Positions 1-7,446 are shown, numbered from the stretch's first letter. The stretch: 40,604 nt of DNA from Gammaproteobacteria bacterium (GCA_024644535.1 JAHEKX010000015.1:45810-86413), one strand, 5' to 3'. Numbers and translations: made by a program. Notes: generated by a model from the letters alone, not told the origin.

Positions 1-49
1 CGCGCAAAAAGCTGTAGTTGCTGGTGCAAACCAGTTCGCAGTAGGGCAT
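1..49 (-). CDS. dnaE2: Error-prone DNA polymerase DnaE2/ImuC, N-terminal 16 codons (partial)
   Basis: Only the first 16 codons lie in the window; the gene runs off the left edge. They translate as MPYCELVCTSNYSFLR and the next codon begins with G. This matches the start of the PHP domain of DnaE2/ImuC, where a Y-x-E-L-x-C-x-(S/T)-N-(F/Y)-S-F-L-R-G pattern is typical. DnaE2 is the catalytic polymerase of the SOS-induced ImuA-ImuB-DnaE2 translesion complex. The ATG at 49-47 is the first usable start, because an in-frame TAA lies four codons upstream. A perfect LexA box sits 25 bp upstream. imuA and imuB are on the same strand about 3-5 kb to the right, which supports the assignment. The call rests on a short peptide plus the operator and the neighbours. 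Confidence 0.8.
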   Translation of the reverse strand, partial: MPYCELVCTSNYSFLR

Positions 50-74
50 AGGGCTTAATTACCGGGTTTAATAA

Positions 75-107
75 CTGTATATTTATACAGTATTTTTTGC
101 TTGTCAA
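75..107 (-). promoter_or_regulatory. LexA (SOS) box and promoter of dnaE2
   Basis: Bases 75-90 read CTGTATATTTATACAG on the + strand, which fits the gammaproteobacterial LexA consensus CTG-N10-CAG with an AT-rich core. On the minus strand a perfect TTGACA -35 hexamer lies at 107-102, so the LexA box covers the -10 region. That is the usual geometry for LexA repression. The site is 25 bp from the dnaE2 ATG and 170 bp from the divergent GST gene, so dnaE2 is the likelier target. Confidence 0.85.
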
Positions 108-259
108 TCGTGGTCTGATCGCTATGCTGGCAGCGTATAGTGAATAAACTATTTGTGACTGCGTAGTCAGAACAATATTTCTAATGCTTACGCCCCTGGC
201 TTAGTGTTTTTATTTGTCAGTGTATGTGGGCCCACAAAATAATCTTACCTAGGTGTTTT

Positions 260-1147
260 ATGACCAAACCCATTTTGCATCACTACCCCTTATCGCCTTA
301 CGCCGAGAAGATCCGCCGAATGCTGGCGTACTGCGAATGCCCCTACGATTCGGTCGAGACCTCGCCCATGCTGCCTCGTAAAGACCTAGATCAGTTAACT
401 GGCGGGTATCGCCGTATTCCTGTGGCGCAGTGGGGTGCTGACATTTACTGCGACACCCGCGCTATTGCCGAGCGTATTGCCGCCGACTGCAATAAGCCCG
501 AGTTGGCGCCTTCCAAGCAAACCGCCGAGCAGGCCGAGTTTATTGCGCACGTCGATGGTGAGTTATTTTTTGCGCTGGTGGGCTTTGCTTTTGCTGGGTC
601 TTTGAAGCAAAAAATGAAGCAAGAATTTGGTTTGATTCGTTTGCTGCGTTTTGCCTGGGATCGCATGAAGCTCATGAAAGGTGCCAAACCTACACCCAAA
701 GGTGAGCAAGCAAAAGCGATGGTTCAGGCGCATCTTAATGATATGGAAGCGCGTTTAAGCCAACCTTTCGTGTTTGGCGATACGCCGACACTGGCTGACT
801 TTACCGCGTATCACGGCCTTTGGTTTTTGTATGCCGTCGGCGAGCATCCAGGCATCGAAAGTTATCCCAATATCCAAACATGGATGGCTAAGATGGCGGC
901 GCTCGGTTCTGCTCAAGTCAGTGATATTACCGCGGCCGATAGCCTGCGTATTGCCCGAGACGCAGCTCCCTTAGACCAAGGCTCGGGTAAAGAGGCAGTT
1001 AGTATTGTACCTGACGATTATGGTTTGCTGCCTGTGTCAGGACAGTTGGTGCGCGAAGACGAGTTCGAGTATGTCATTGCTCGTCAAAGTAAAAAAGCTG
1101 GCTTGGTTTACGTGCATTTTCCACGCGAAGGTTTCAATCGTCAGTAG
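260..1147 (+). CDS. Glutathione S-transferase-like protein
   Basis: A 295-residue protein with a GST-type thioredoxin fold at the N-terminus (H-H-Y-P-L-S-P-Y-A-E-K-I-R at about residues 6-18, then R-I-P-V near 50 and D-T-R-A-I-A-E near 65). An all-helical GST C-terminal domain follows to about residue 220 (F-V-F-G-D-T-P-T-L-A-D-F). The last 45 residues or so form an extra tail outside the ordinary GST fold. GSTs of this kind conjugate or isomerise electrophiles with glutathione in the cytoplasm; the substrate cannot be told. The ATG at 260 is chosen over the in-frame ATG at 224 because AGGTG at 251-255 precedes it and the GST fold begins there. The DUF429 gene follows 12 bp later on the same strand, so the two may be co-transcribed. 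Confidence 0.85.
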   Translation: MTKPILHHYPLSPYAEKIRRMLAYCECPYDSVETSPMLPRKDLDQLTGGYRRIPVAQWGADIYCDTRAIAERIAADCNKPELAPSKQTAEQAEFIAHVDGELFFALVGFAFAGSLKQKMKQEFGLIRLLRFAWDRMKLMKGAKPTPKGEQAKAMVQAHLNDMEARLSQPFVFGDTPTLADFTAYHGLWFLYAVGEHPGIESYPNIQTWMAKMAALGSAQVSDITAADSLRIARDAAPLDQGSGKEAVSIVPDDYGLLPVSGQLVREDEFEYVIARQSKKAGLVYVHFPREGFNRQ

Positions 1148-1159
1148 ACAGATTAGAGC

Positions 1160-1876
1160 ATGCGTATTGCGGGTTTTGATATGGCATGGCGCCCCGAGAA
1201 TAACAACTCGGGATTAGCTATTGGCGAATTAGTGGGTACTGAGCTAAACGTATTGTTCTGCCGTGTTGCCACCCAGTCGGTTGAAGATTGGGTGGCCGAT
1301 ATTGTCTCTTCGGCGATTGAGGGTATCGCGATCGACGCGCCTTTAATCATCCACAACCAAGGCGGTCAGCGGAACTGTGAAGCGCAACTGAATAAAGTCT
1401 TTCGAGCTGCTAAAGCGGGTTGTCACCCGTCTAACTTGAATCTATATCCAAACGCAGCCAGCGTTCGTGCAGCCGAAATGCTGCGTCTGCACGGATTTCA
1501 GCATTTAGGCACAAAACGCTTTATGCTGGAATGTTATCCCCACCCCTCTATGGTCGAGATCTTTGGTTGGCGTGAGCGCTTGCTGTACAAACGAGGTTCT
1601 GTTTTCGAGCGTAAGCAGGGTCAAGTGCAATTGGCACAAGCCATTCTGTCGTTGCGCACAGCCAATGTATCACTGGTTTTAGAAGATCCTATTTTGGAAT
1701 GCTTGCAAACTCACTATATAAGTAACTTGCGTGGTGCGGCGGTAAAAGCCAACGAAGATCTACTAGACGCTTTGGTGTGTTTGTACATTGCTGCTCTGTA
1801 TCAAACTGGACAGACCGCGTACGTGTTTGGTGATGTCGAGTCGGGTTATGTGTGGGTGCCTAAATTCACAGATTAA
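1160..1876 (+). CDS. DUF429 family protein (RNase H-like fold, function unknown)
   Basis: A 238-residue protein matching DUF429. It opens with R-I-A-G-F-D-M-A-W, followed by G-I-A-I-D-A-P-L-I-I-H-N near residue 55, and carries E-C-Y-P-H-P-S-M-V-E-I-F-G near 125 and N-E-D-L-L-D-A-L-V-C near 200. The conserved acidic residues (D8, D60, E125, D204 or D205 by rough count) suit the predicted RNase H/nuclease-like fold, but no activity is established here. The gene sits 12 bp after the GST gene. Its TAA stop shares the sequence TTAA at 1873-1876 with the stop of the convergent parE gene. Confidence 0.8.
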   Translation: MRIAGFDMAWRPENNNSGLAIGELVGTELNVLFCRVATQSVEDWVADIVSSAIEGIAIDAPLIIHNQGGQRNCEAQLNKVFRAAKAGCHPSNLNLYPNAASVRAAEMLRLHGFQHLGTKRFMLECYPHPSMVEIFGWRERLLYKRGSVFERKQGQVQLAQAILSLRTANVSLVLEDPILECLQTHYISNLRGAAVKANEDLLDALVCLYIAALYQTGQTAYVFGDVESGYVWVPKFTD

Positions 1877-2160
1877 AGCCACTCGTTAATCTCTTGCCCC
1901 CCTAGGATAGCCATGATCTCGACAGTTTCGTTATTGATGCGATAGTAAATCGTATCGGCTTTGTAAATACAGCGGCGGTAGCCATCGCGGATATGATTTA
2001 CCGCGGGGTATCTGAGCGGGTGAGCCGCGATTTGATCAAATATTTGAAAAAATCCCCAAAAATAAGCATCTGCTTGCTTGGTCCCAAACGCATGGTAGCC
2101 GTATTCGTAGATTCTTCGTAAGTCTTCTTTGGCCGCTGTAGCGAGTCGATAAGTTTGCAT
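1873..2160 (-). CDS. parE: ParE/RelE-family toxin
   Basis: A 95-residue protein of the RelE/ParE toxin superfamily. Visible features are an N-terminal strand-helix with A-K-E-D-L-R-R-I-Y-E-Y, a second helix (F-F-Q-I-F-D-Q-I-A-A-H-P), then Y-R-R-C-I-Y-K-A-D-T-I-Y-Y-R-I and the terminal V-E-I-M-A-I-L-G-G-Q strand. ParE toxins usually poison DNA gyrase and RelE toxins cleave mRNA; which applies here cannot be seen. The ATG directly abuts the parD stop (TAAATG), so the pair is translationally coupled. The antitoxin-first order and the type of antitoxin favour ParDE. Confidence 0.88.
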   Translation of the reverse strand: MQTYRLATAAKEDLRRIYEYGYHAFGTKQADAYFWGFFQIFDQIAAHPLRYPAVNHIRDGYRRCIYKADTIYYRINNETVEIMAILGGQEINEWL

Positions 2161-2391
2161 TTAGTCGGTTAGTTGGTTTTTGAATTCCTCCAGAATAGCC
2201 TCTGGTGTTAAGTCAACAAAACCGCTTTTTTCGGCAAATGCTAGCTTTTGGTTAATAGTTTCTATCCTGCGAGCTCGACGTATTAGGTCGTTAACCAGAT
2301 CGCTTTTACTGGAATACTCTCCACTGTTTGCAACATGATCTTTAAGCCACTTATCGTTTTGCTCAGTTAGGGTAATGCTTTGGCGAGTCAT
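2161..2391 (-). CDS. parD: ParD-family antitoxin (CopG-like ribbon-helix-helix)
   Basis: A 76-residue antitoxin. The first 40 residues (M-T-R-Q-S-I-T-L-T-E-Q-N-D-K-W-L-K, then S-G-E-Y-S-S-K-S-D-L-V-N-D-L-I-R-R) are a typical ParD ribbon-helix-helix DNA-binding domain. The acidic C-terminus would wrap the toxin. The ATG at 2391 is preferred over an upstream in-frame start at 2427: AGGAG precedes it at good spacing, and the upstream start lies inside the operator palindrome. The protein should neutralise ParE and repress its own promoter. Confidence 0.88.
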   Translation of the reverse strand: MTRQSITLTEQNDKWLKDHVANSGEYSSKSDLVNDLIRRARRIETINQKLAFAEKSGFVDLTPEAILEEFKNQLTD

Positions 2392-2418
2392 ACTTGATAC
2401 TCCTATGGCAAACATCAT

Positions 2419-2455
2419 GTGGTGCATTATTGCACCACTTGCGCAAAGTATTCAA
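2419..2455 (-). promoter_or_regulatory. parDE promoter with palindromic operator
   Basis: GTGGTGCA (2419-2426) and TGCACCAC (2431-2438) form a perfect 8-bp inverted repeat around TTAT. On the minus strand TTGAAT (2455-2450) and AATAAT (2431-2426) make a -35/-10 pair with 18-bp spacing, so the palindrome lies over the -10 element. This is what is expected of an operator bound by the ParD ribbon-helix-helix dimer for autorepression. The binding itself is inferred. Confidence 0.65.
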
Positions 2456-2540
2456 TTGCGTGGTTTTTATAGATGGATTTCTATTTTCGGTACCACTTAA
2501 TCTTTTCAGAGCACAAAACTTTGCAGCCTGTTTCGCGCGG

Positions 2541-2827
2541 AGCGTCACGCGACAGGACGTCGCGTGCGCAGCGTGCCACGGACGGCCTTGAAGCGATCCG
2601 AAAGAAATTGGCTGAGCCGTGAAGGCGGATCGTTAAGCGGTTGCCTGTTAAAACGTTCTAATCCGCCCTCGCCTCGTGATTTATTTTGCTCGCGCCCTCT
2701 CGCTAATGGCGACGGCTCAAAAACTCGCACTCGTCTATCGCCTCGTGCTCAGACATTTTCGCCGACAACCTCGCCAACCGCGCTCGGTCAAAGCAGCGCA
2801 CTGAGTGTTCGCAAAACAAATCACGAG
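2541..2827. repeat. Inverted-repeat-rich intergenic block (within the gene-free stretch 2428-2857)
   Basis: The 430 bp between parD and imuB hold no convincing gene. They contain several inverted repeats: CACGCGAC/GTCGCGTG at 2546-2553 and 2559-2566; TGAGCCGT/ACGGCTCA at 2613-2620 and 2712-2719; nested inside that, GGCGGAT/ATCCGCC at 2624-2630 and 2661-2667; and a 17-bp pair at 2673-2689 and 2811-2827 with one mismatch. Open frames across the block are rich in R, S and P and look like by-products of a repeat. It could be a REP/MITE-like extragenic repeat, a folded RNA or a decayed insertion. No second copy was noticed in this window. Confidence 0.5.
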
Positions 2828-2857
2828 TCTGCACGCTGGCAATGTGCCACGGTTCTG

Positions 2858-4273
2858 TTATTCAAAAATACCGTGCAGATACCACTGCTGAGAGCGCCGA
2901 TCCCGAAACACCCAAAAACGATAGCGCTCGCTATCGACGGCGATGTAATAGTCGCGACATTGGCTAGATTCCCACCAGTAGTCCTCGATACGCTCGGGCC
3001 CAAGCATTAAGGTGATGTCGCCGTGTACCCACTGCTTGGCTTGCTTAGATGTCGTGCTAACCGGCGGGTTAAGCAGCCAAAGCGGACGAGGGGCTCGAAT
3101 CTCGGTCTGGTTCGGTATGGCCGCTGGCAGTTCGCAAGTGAACTGATGCGCATATTCTGGAATGTGTTCATCGCGGCGTCGTATATGTTGCACGGCTTGG
3201 TGCCCCAGACGCGTGCGCAGCCGGTCGCTTAGCGCTTGTTTGGGAATGCCTTGAGTACTGCCGAATAGATCCGTTGCATCGGCTTCTAGGGGTAAGAGTT
3301 CACGGCATTCTAGGCGTAAGCTATCGATGGGTTCTTTCAGTTGCAGGCTTTCTAAGCGTATGGCCATCAAGCCACACCAAGGCGTGGTATGACTATGCGC
3401 TTGGCTGCTGCGCAAGGTAAATTGTTCGCGATAGCGGTGAATGCCTTCTAGGTGCCACGTCAGTGAGGCAGTGCGGTGTTGGGTGTGACGCAGAAAGGCG
3501 CTTAATCCGTTTAATAGATGCTCGATACCTGGCCACAATTCTTGGGTGTCAGTTAGATCATAGCCAAAGCGGAAGCGATCTGAAAAATACTTGGGCGGCT
3601 GGTAGTCGGGCACATAAGTGTCGCGTTCAAGACAGATATGTTCTACGTGCTCGACAAAGTGCTTAGCGCATCGTTTGCGCAGTTCGGCGCGGGGCTGATT
3701 CCACGCGTCAGATAGTGTAACCAAACCGCTTTTTCTTAAAGCATCGACATCTTTAGGATGCAGGCTATCTAAGGCGCTTAGCGGTAAATGGCCAAGTTTC
3801 TCTTGGTCGGGTACATCCAGTAACGCTTGATTAGAATCTAAAAAACTAGCCAGCCATGAGCCCACAGGTGAGTGGCCGATACCGAGCAGGTAGTGGTATT
3901 GGTAATGTTTTAAATCGTTTTGTAGTGTGTGTAGTAGAGCTTGTAAACCTTTAAAGAGCTTTAGGCTTGGGCCAATGCGTAACAGGATATTCGACCCAAA
4001 ATCGGAATAGCTGGTCGAGGTATAGCGGTAGCCCCAGGCGATTAGCGTATTAAGTGTCTGGAGTTCTTGAGTTGGGTCTCGGTCGAGCCAGCTGACCTGT
4101 GTGTCGCCAGCAAGCTGTAGACCGTGGGCCAGATTTTGGCCAGTGCGAATGCCTAGAGCGTATGCCTCATGATTTACACTGGTAATGGTTTGTTTGTCGA
4201 CGACAGCGGCAGGCGTAGTAGGGGCAACGATGCTGTCCAGTTCCCACTGGGGAAAGCGTATGCATAACCACAT
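2858..4273 (-). CDS. imuB: ImuB, catalytically inactive Y-family polymerase-like protein
   Basis: A 471-residue homologue of ImuB, the scaffold that links the beta clamp, ImuA and DnaE2 in SOS mutagenesis. The N-terminus (M-W-L-C-I-R-F-P-Q-W-E-L-D-S-I) replaces the D-x-D-x-F-(F/Y) metal site of active Y-family polymerases, as is usual for ImuB. The rest follows the Y-family palm/fingers/little-finger order, with G-I-G-H-S-P near residue 138 and D-R-F-R-F-G-Y-D-L near 232. The C-terminus ends in Y-R-F-W-V-F-R-D-R and W-Y-L-H-G-I-F-E, the characteristic ImuB ending. It starts 12 bp after the DUF2788 gene, downstream of imuA. dnaE2 does not follow directly as in many genomes; parDE, a DUF429 gene and a GST gene come between. 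Confidence 0.9.
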   Translation of the reverse strand: MWLCIRFPQWELDSIVAPTTPAAVVDKQTITSVNHEAYALGIRTGQNLAHGLQLAGDTQVSWLDRDPTQELQTLNTLIAWGYRYTSTSYSDFGSNILLRIGPSLKLFKGLQALLHTLQNDLKHYQYHYLLGIGHSPVGSWLASFLDSNQALLDVPDQEKLGHLPLSALDSLHPKDVDALRKSGLVTLSDAWNQPRAELRKRCAKHFVEHVEHICLERDTYVPDYQPPKYFSDRFRFGYDLTDTQELWPGIEHLLNGLSAFLRHTQHRTASLTWHLEGIHRYREQFTLRSSQAHSHTTPWCGLMAIRLESLQLKEPIDSLRLECRELLPLEADATDLFGSTQGIPKQALSDRLRTRLGHQAVQHIRRRDEHIPEYAHQFTCELPAAIPNQTEIRAPRPLWLLNPPVSTTSKQAKQWVHGDITLMLGPERIEDYWWESSQCRDYYIAVDSERYRFWVFRDRRSQQWYLHGIFE

Positions 4274-4285
4274 GGTGTGAGTGCA

Positions 4286-4498
4286 CTAGCCAGTAGTAGC
4301 GTTTTCGAGCAGGTATCCAATGACGATTTTTATTAGGAAGCCAAAAATGCCCATAGCAAGTGCTATGTATAAAATCATCGTGCCGAATTTACCTGCATCG
4401 CTGCGTTTGGCGAGATCCCAAACAATAAAAATCATGAACAAAATCAGTGCGCCAACGCCGAGCGTTACGCCGTATTCTGTTAGCCACTGATCGTTCAT
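4286..4498 (-). CDS. DUF2788 small membrane protein
   Basis: A 70-residue protein with two hydrophobic helices: about residues 12-29 (L-G-V-G-A-L-I-L-F-M-I-F-I-V-W) and 40-64 (M-I-L-Y-I-A-L-A-M-G-I-F-G-F-L). A short basic loop (K-R-S-D-A-G-K-F-G) lies between them. This resembles the DUF2788 family of small gammaproteobacterial inner-membrane proteins of unknown role. It lies between imuA (10 bp upstream) and imuB (12 bp downstream) on the same strand, so it is probably induced with them by DNA damage. No function can be read from the sequence. Confidence 0.75.
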   Translation of the reverse strand: MNDQWLTEYGVTLGVGALILFMIFIVWDLAKRSDAGKFGTMILYIALAMGIFGFLIKIVIGYLLENATTG

Positions 4499-4508
4499 GC
4501 ATTACTCG

Positions 4509-5219
4509 TTAGGGGTAAGCCACCGTTTGGATTGTCGCCTGCTGAGTGCTGACAGGGAGTTCCCACAATTGTGGCTGATTGGGTAAATCGTCACTTGCGG
4601 GCAAGCTTACCTGAATTTGCTGTTTGCCGCCGCGCTGTTTAATAATTTCGAACTCTCGATACGAACTGACTTTTAAACGTAGGCAAGCTGGTGCGTGCTC
4701 GGCGGCGGCACTAAGCGGGCGGAACAACACGATCAGATTATCGTGCTCGGTAGCTGCTAGCTGCAGCTTACGCAGCTCGGCGTAGCTGTAGCGGTGGTGT
4801 CCCAACCAGGCAAATACCGTGGCACAGGTGTTGTGGGTAATTGCTTGCTCGATGCTCCACAGGATATCTTCCTTAGACTCTGGATGTACCAATAGGACTT
4901 GCTCGGTAGGGATGTCGCGTGCTTCCAGCAAGGGCGCATAGGGCGCGCAAGGTGGGTTGATAAAGGCCTGCCATTGTCCCCGGATTGAAAGTCTGTGCAT
5001 AATGGGAAGGAAAACACCCATGGCGCCAAGGCCGTGACCGTCGCTTAGCAGTTCGATGGTATTGCCTAGAGGCCAGCCTCCGCCAGTAAGCACAGCGTCG
5101 AGTGGCGCATAGCCAGTACTTTGGCAACGGCGATAGGTGCTGACATTGAGCTCGCCGACGTTAAAGCCGCCGAGCCAGGTGTCTTCGCGTTGAATGGCTT
5201 GTTCAAGTAATGCGTTCAT
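4509..5219 (-). CDS. imuA: ImuA, RecA/SulA-like SOS mutagenesis accessory protein
   Basis: A 236-residue protein of the ImuA family (distantly RecA-like), partner of ImuB and DnaE2 in translesion synthesis. Typical features are S-T-G-Y-A-P-L-D-A-V-L-T-G-G-G-W-P-L-G near residues 33-51, followed by T-I-E-L-L, and late strands such as L-I-V-L-F-R-P and A-C-L-R-L-K-V. The ATG at 5219 is chosen because AGAGG precedes it at good spacing and M-N-A-L-L-E-Q-A begins the family's N-terminus. A longer frame starting at 5264 would run into the LexA operator. It is the first gene of an imuA-DUF2788-imuB operon. Confidence 0.9.
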   Translation of the reverse strand: MNALLEQAIQREDTWLGGFNVGELNVSTYRRCQSTGYAPLDAVLTGGGWPLGNTIELLSDGHGLGAMGVFLPIMHRLSIRGQWQAFINPPCAPYAPLLEARDIPTEQVLLVHPESKEDILWSIEQAITHNTCATVFAWLGHHRYSYAELRKLQLAATEHDNLIVLFRPLSAAAEHAPACLRLKVSSYREFEIIKQRGGKQQIQVSLPASDDLPNQPQLWELPVSTQQATIQTVAYP

Positions 5220-5262
5220 GGATATATGCCTCTTACTAGGGACAGTGCATAAATAGCTGTCC

Positions 5263-5313
5263 AACTAAACTACTGTATGCATTTACAGTAGTTTAGTTTT
5301 TGGCCGAACGCAA
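5263..5313 (-). promoter_or_regulatory. LexA operator and promoter of the imuA operon
   Basis: CTGTATGCATTTACAG at 5273-5288 is a LexA box. It is the core of a longer perfect palindrome with 15-bp arms at 5263-5277 and 5284-5298 around a 6-bp centre. On the minus strand TTGCGT (5313-5308) and TACTGT (5290-5285) form a -35/-10 pair with 17-bp spacing, and the -10 overlaps the LexA box. LexA binding would therefore block transcription of imuA, the DUF2788 gene and imuB. Confidence 0.88.
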
Positions 5314-5360
5314 GAAAATTATTGGGTGCAATTTTAACGTGTCGCTTTTGGCGACGCGTG

Positions 5361-5891
5361 CTATTTCTCCAAGCGCATATTCACGGCGCCCAAGTAATCA
5401 GATTTGCCTAGTGGCACGCCGTTGTGGCGCAAAATGTTGTATGCCGTGGTGACATGGAAATACGTGTGAGGAATGACCCATTGCTGCATGTGGTCAAGCG
5501 CCGTTTCGAAGTGAGCTGTACCAATAGGCAGGTTACACGTTACCGGCTCGAGCATTTTGCTTTGGTAGTCTTCAGGGTTGATTTTATCCAAGTCGCTCAA
5601 TAGGGTTTCTAGCAGAGCATCGGCACCGGCAAAGGTGTTGAACTGCATGTTAGTTGGTGAGGGCGTAACACCGGCAATACATAAAGCACCCTGGTGTGCG
5701 CTTAATAGCTGCACTGCAAATATTTGAGTGCGCAGGTCAAACATGTCATCAAACAGTTTTTTCTGTAGCAGTGTCTCTTCTGCTATGCCCTTGTCTTGAG
5801 CGTGTTTGGCGCCAATATTAAGAACCTTGCGCAGGTTCTTAATGGCTTTTTTCATGGGTTTGATCGTGGCATCGTAAAACGAAATAGTCAT
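5361..5891 (-). CDS. DUF1993 family protein
   Basis: A 176-residue protein that fits DUF1993, a DinB-like helical family. It has M-F-D-L-R-T-Q-I-F-A-V-Q near residue 50, a helix with P-T-N-M-Q-F-N-T-F-A-G-A-D, and a C-terminal stretch H-T-Y-F-H-V-T-T-A-Y-N-I-L-R-H-N-G-V-P-L-G-K-S-D-Y-L-G. The histidines in the last part may bind a metal as in related DinB-type bundles, but no activity is known. It follows holA by 12 bp on the same strand and may be read from the leuS-lptE-holA transcript. Confidence 0.82.
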   Translation of the reverse strand: MTISFYDATIKPMKKAIKNLRKVLNIGAKHAQDKGIAEETLLQKKLFDDMFDLRTQIFAVQLLSAHQGALCIAGVTPSPTNMQFNTFAGADALLETLLSDLDKINPEDYQSKMLEPVTCNLPIGTAHFETALDHMQQWVIPHTYFHVTTAYNILRHNGVPLGKSDYLGAVNMRLEK

Positions 5892-5903
5892 GGTAAAGAT
5901 CTC

Positions 5904-6920
5904 TTAGGTGTTGGTTTTAAGATTAACGGCAATTTGTTCAAAAAGGCGCCAAGGGTCGTCGTGCTTGGCGCCTTTAAAGGCTTGGTCGGCATCGGCTAAC
6001 TGCGAAATGGCACGTTCTAGGCGTTTGACGGATAAGCGCTTAACCGCATTGCTGACAATCTGCTGGCGGTTTTTCCAGACGCCCATCCGCTGCATGGCTT
6101 GCGATGGATTGGTGCCATCGTTAATAGCGGTTTTTAAATCCACTAGTAACAGAATTTCTTTTCGAAAAACCCAGTGTACGGCCGCAGCTTCGGTGCCTTC
6201 ATCACGCACGCCGCGCAGCATACGAATACAGTGTTCAGCATGACCATTTAACAAGCTATCGGCCAAGTCGTATACGTTAAACCGCGCACTGTCGGCAACG
6301 GCGTCTTGTACTGTTTTTAAATCGATAGCGCTAGTGTCACCGGCGTAGAGTTTAAGCTTTTCGATATCTTGCGCAGCTGCTAACAAGTTACCTTCGACCC
6401 GGTCGCTCAGCAGTTTTAGCGCATCAGATTCAATACTAAGGCCCGCTTGGCGCAGCCGTTGATCAATCCAATTGGGCAGTTGTGCAGGCTCGATGGGCCA
6501 AATACGAAGCAGTCCACCGATGCTATCAATTTGTTTCACCCATTTGCTGTTCAGCGTGGATTTGTCCAGCTTGTCGGTGGTAATCAGCAGGATATCGGTA
6601 CCGGGCTCGCAGCGCTCGCAGTATTCAACCAGGGCCGCGCTACCGTCTTTGCCCGCTTTTTGTTTACCTAGGCGCACTTCTATCAGGCGTTGGCTGGCGA
6701 ATAATGATAAAGCATTAGATTCGGCGCTGAAGTCGTCCCAGTTAAACGACCCGCTGTCGGCGTGGTGAACGATACGCTCTTCGCAACCTTGTCTACGTGC
6801 GGCTTGGCGAATGGCATCGCAGCATTCTTGAATTTGTAAGGGTTCTTCGCCGCTGACCAAATAAACGGGCAACAGCGAAGAACTTAAATGCTGTGCTAGT
6901 TTATTTGGATAAATTTGCAT
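5904..6920 (-). CDS. holA: DNA polymerase III subunit delta
   Basis: A 338-residue delta subunit of the clamp loader, which opens the beta sliding clamp. The opening M-Q-I-Y-P-N-K-L-A-Q-H-L, P-V-Y-L-V-S-G-E-E-P-L-Q-I-Q-E near residue 18, and the helical lid segment E-G-N-L-L-A-A-A-Q-D-I-E-K-L near 175 are typical of HolA, as is the length. The ATG overlaps the lptE stop by one base (TAATG), giving the leuS-lptE-holA order usual in gammaproteobacteria. Confidence 0.96.
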   Translation of the reverse strand: MQIYPNKLAQHLSSSLLPVYLVSGEEPLQIQECCDAIRQAARRQGCEERIVHHADSGSFNWDDFSAESNALSLFASQRLIEVRLGKQKAGKDGSAALVEYCERCEPGTDILLITTDKLDKSTLNSKWVKQIDSIGGLLRIWPIEPAQLPNWIDQRLRQAGLSIESDALKLLSDRVEGNLLAAAQDIEKLKLYAGDTSAIDLKTVQDAVADSARFNVYDLADSLLNGHAEHCIRMLRGVRDEGTEAAAVHWVFRKEILLLVDLKTAINDGTNPSQAMQRMGVWKNRQQIVSNAVKRLSVKRLERAISQLADADQAFKGAKHDDPWRLFEQIAVNLKTNT

Positions 6921-7444
6921 TAGGACTTAAGAGCTTGAACTCTAAGTGCTATGCGGCGGGCTAAGCGCGACGCAAGCTCTTGATGTAAAGTCTGTTCTGC
7001 TTCGTCTCGCTCTGTGCGGCTCGCCAGCGGTGCCTCTGGGTCGTATTCTAAGCGCTGTGATGCTTCTATAATGCGGTCAAATTCGTCGCTAGCGGCGAGT
7101 TCGTCTACCGCCGACTCAGGGTCGTTTTTAAAGATTAGCTGATAGCGCACACGGCCGCTGACATCGTAGTCCGCCACTCGCAAGGACTGACCAACCGTTA
7201 GGGTATTCTGGCTAAATTCTACGGGTTTGATAATTAGAGTAAGGTCAGCCTCTTTGGCTTGCAGTAATCCTTCGCTTTTTAGCGCAAACTCTAGGGCGCT
7301 GGCGAAATCGTTATAGGCGCTAAGCCCCACTACTCGAATGGGCAGTGTTGTGCTGGCGTTCGCGGCCGAATGATCATTGCCGCGTAACTGAAAACCGCAG
7401 CCACCTAGCAAGGTAAGTATTAGCGCTAAAGTAATTCGCTTCAT
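6920..7444 (-). CDS. lptE: LPS assembly lipoprotein LptE
   Basis: A 174-residue outer-membrane lipoprotein that plugs the LptD barrel and helps insert lipopolysaccharide. The signal peptide M-K-R-I-T-L-A-L-I-L-T ends in the lipobox L-L-G-G-C at residues 12-16, and G-F-Q-L-R-G follows at once, as is characteristic of LptE. A later A-D-Y-D-V-S-G-R-V-R-Y-Q-L strand also fits the family. It starts 2 bp after the leuS stop and its own stop overlaps the holA start, so it is co-translated with its neighbours. Confidence 0.94.
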   Translation of the reverse strand: MKRITLALILTLLGGCGFQLRGNDHSAANASTTLPIRVVGLSAYNDFASALEFALKSEGLLQAKEADLTLIIKPVEFSQNTLTVGQSLRVADYDVSGRVRYQLIFKNDPESAVDELAASDEFDRIIEASQRLEYDPEAPLASRTERDEAEQTLHQELASRLARRIALRVQALKS

Positions 7445-7446
7445 GT

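Noticed and set aside
2564-3010. A 148-codon frame on the + strand across the repeat block and the end of imuB
   Set aside because: It overlaps the conserved C-terminus of imuB on the opposite strand and its product is low-complexity and R/S/P-rich; it is a by-product of the repeat.
2858-4273. imuB as an active DNA polymerase (DinB/UmuC)
   Set aside because: The N-terminal metal-binding Asp motif is absent and the ending W-Y-L-H-G-I-F-E is that of ImuB.
5220-5264. An imuA start at 5264
   Set aside because: It would lie in the LexA operator; the ATG at 5219 has AGAGG at proper spacing.
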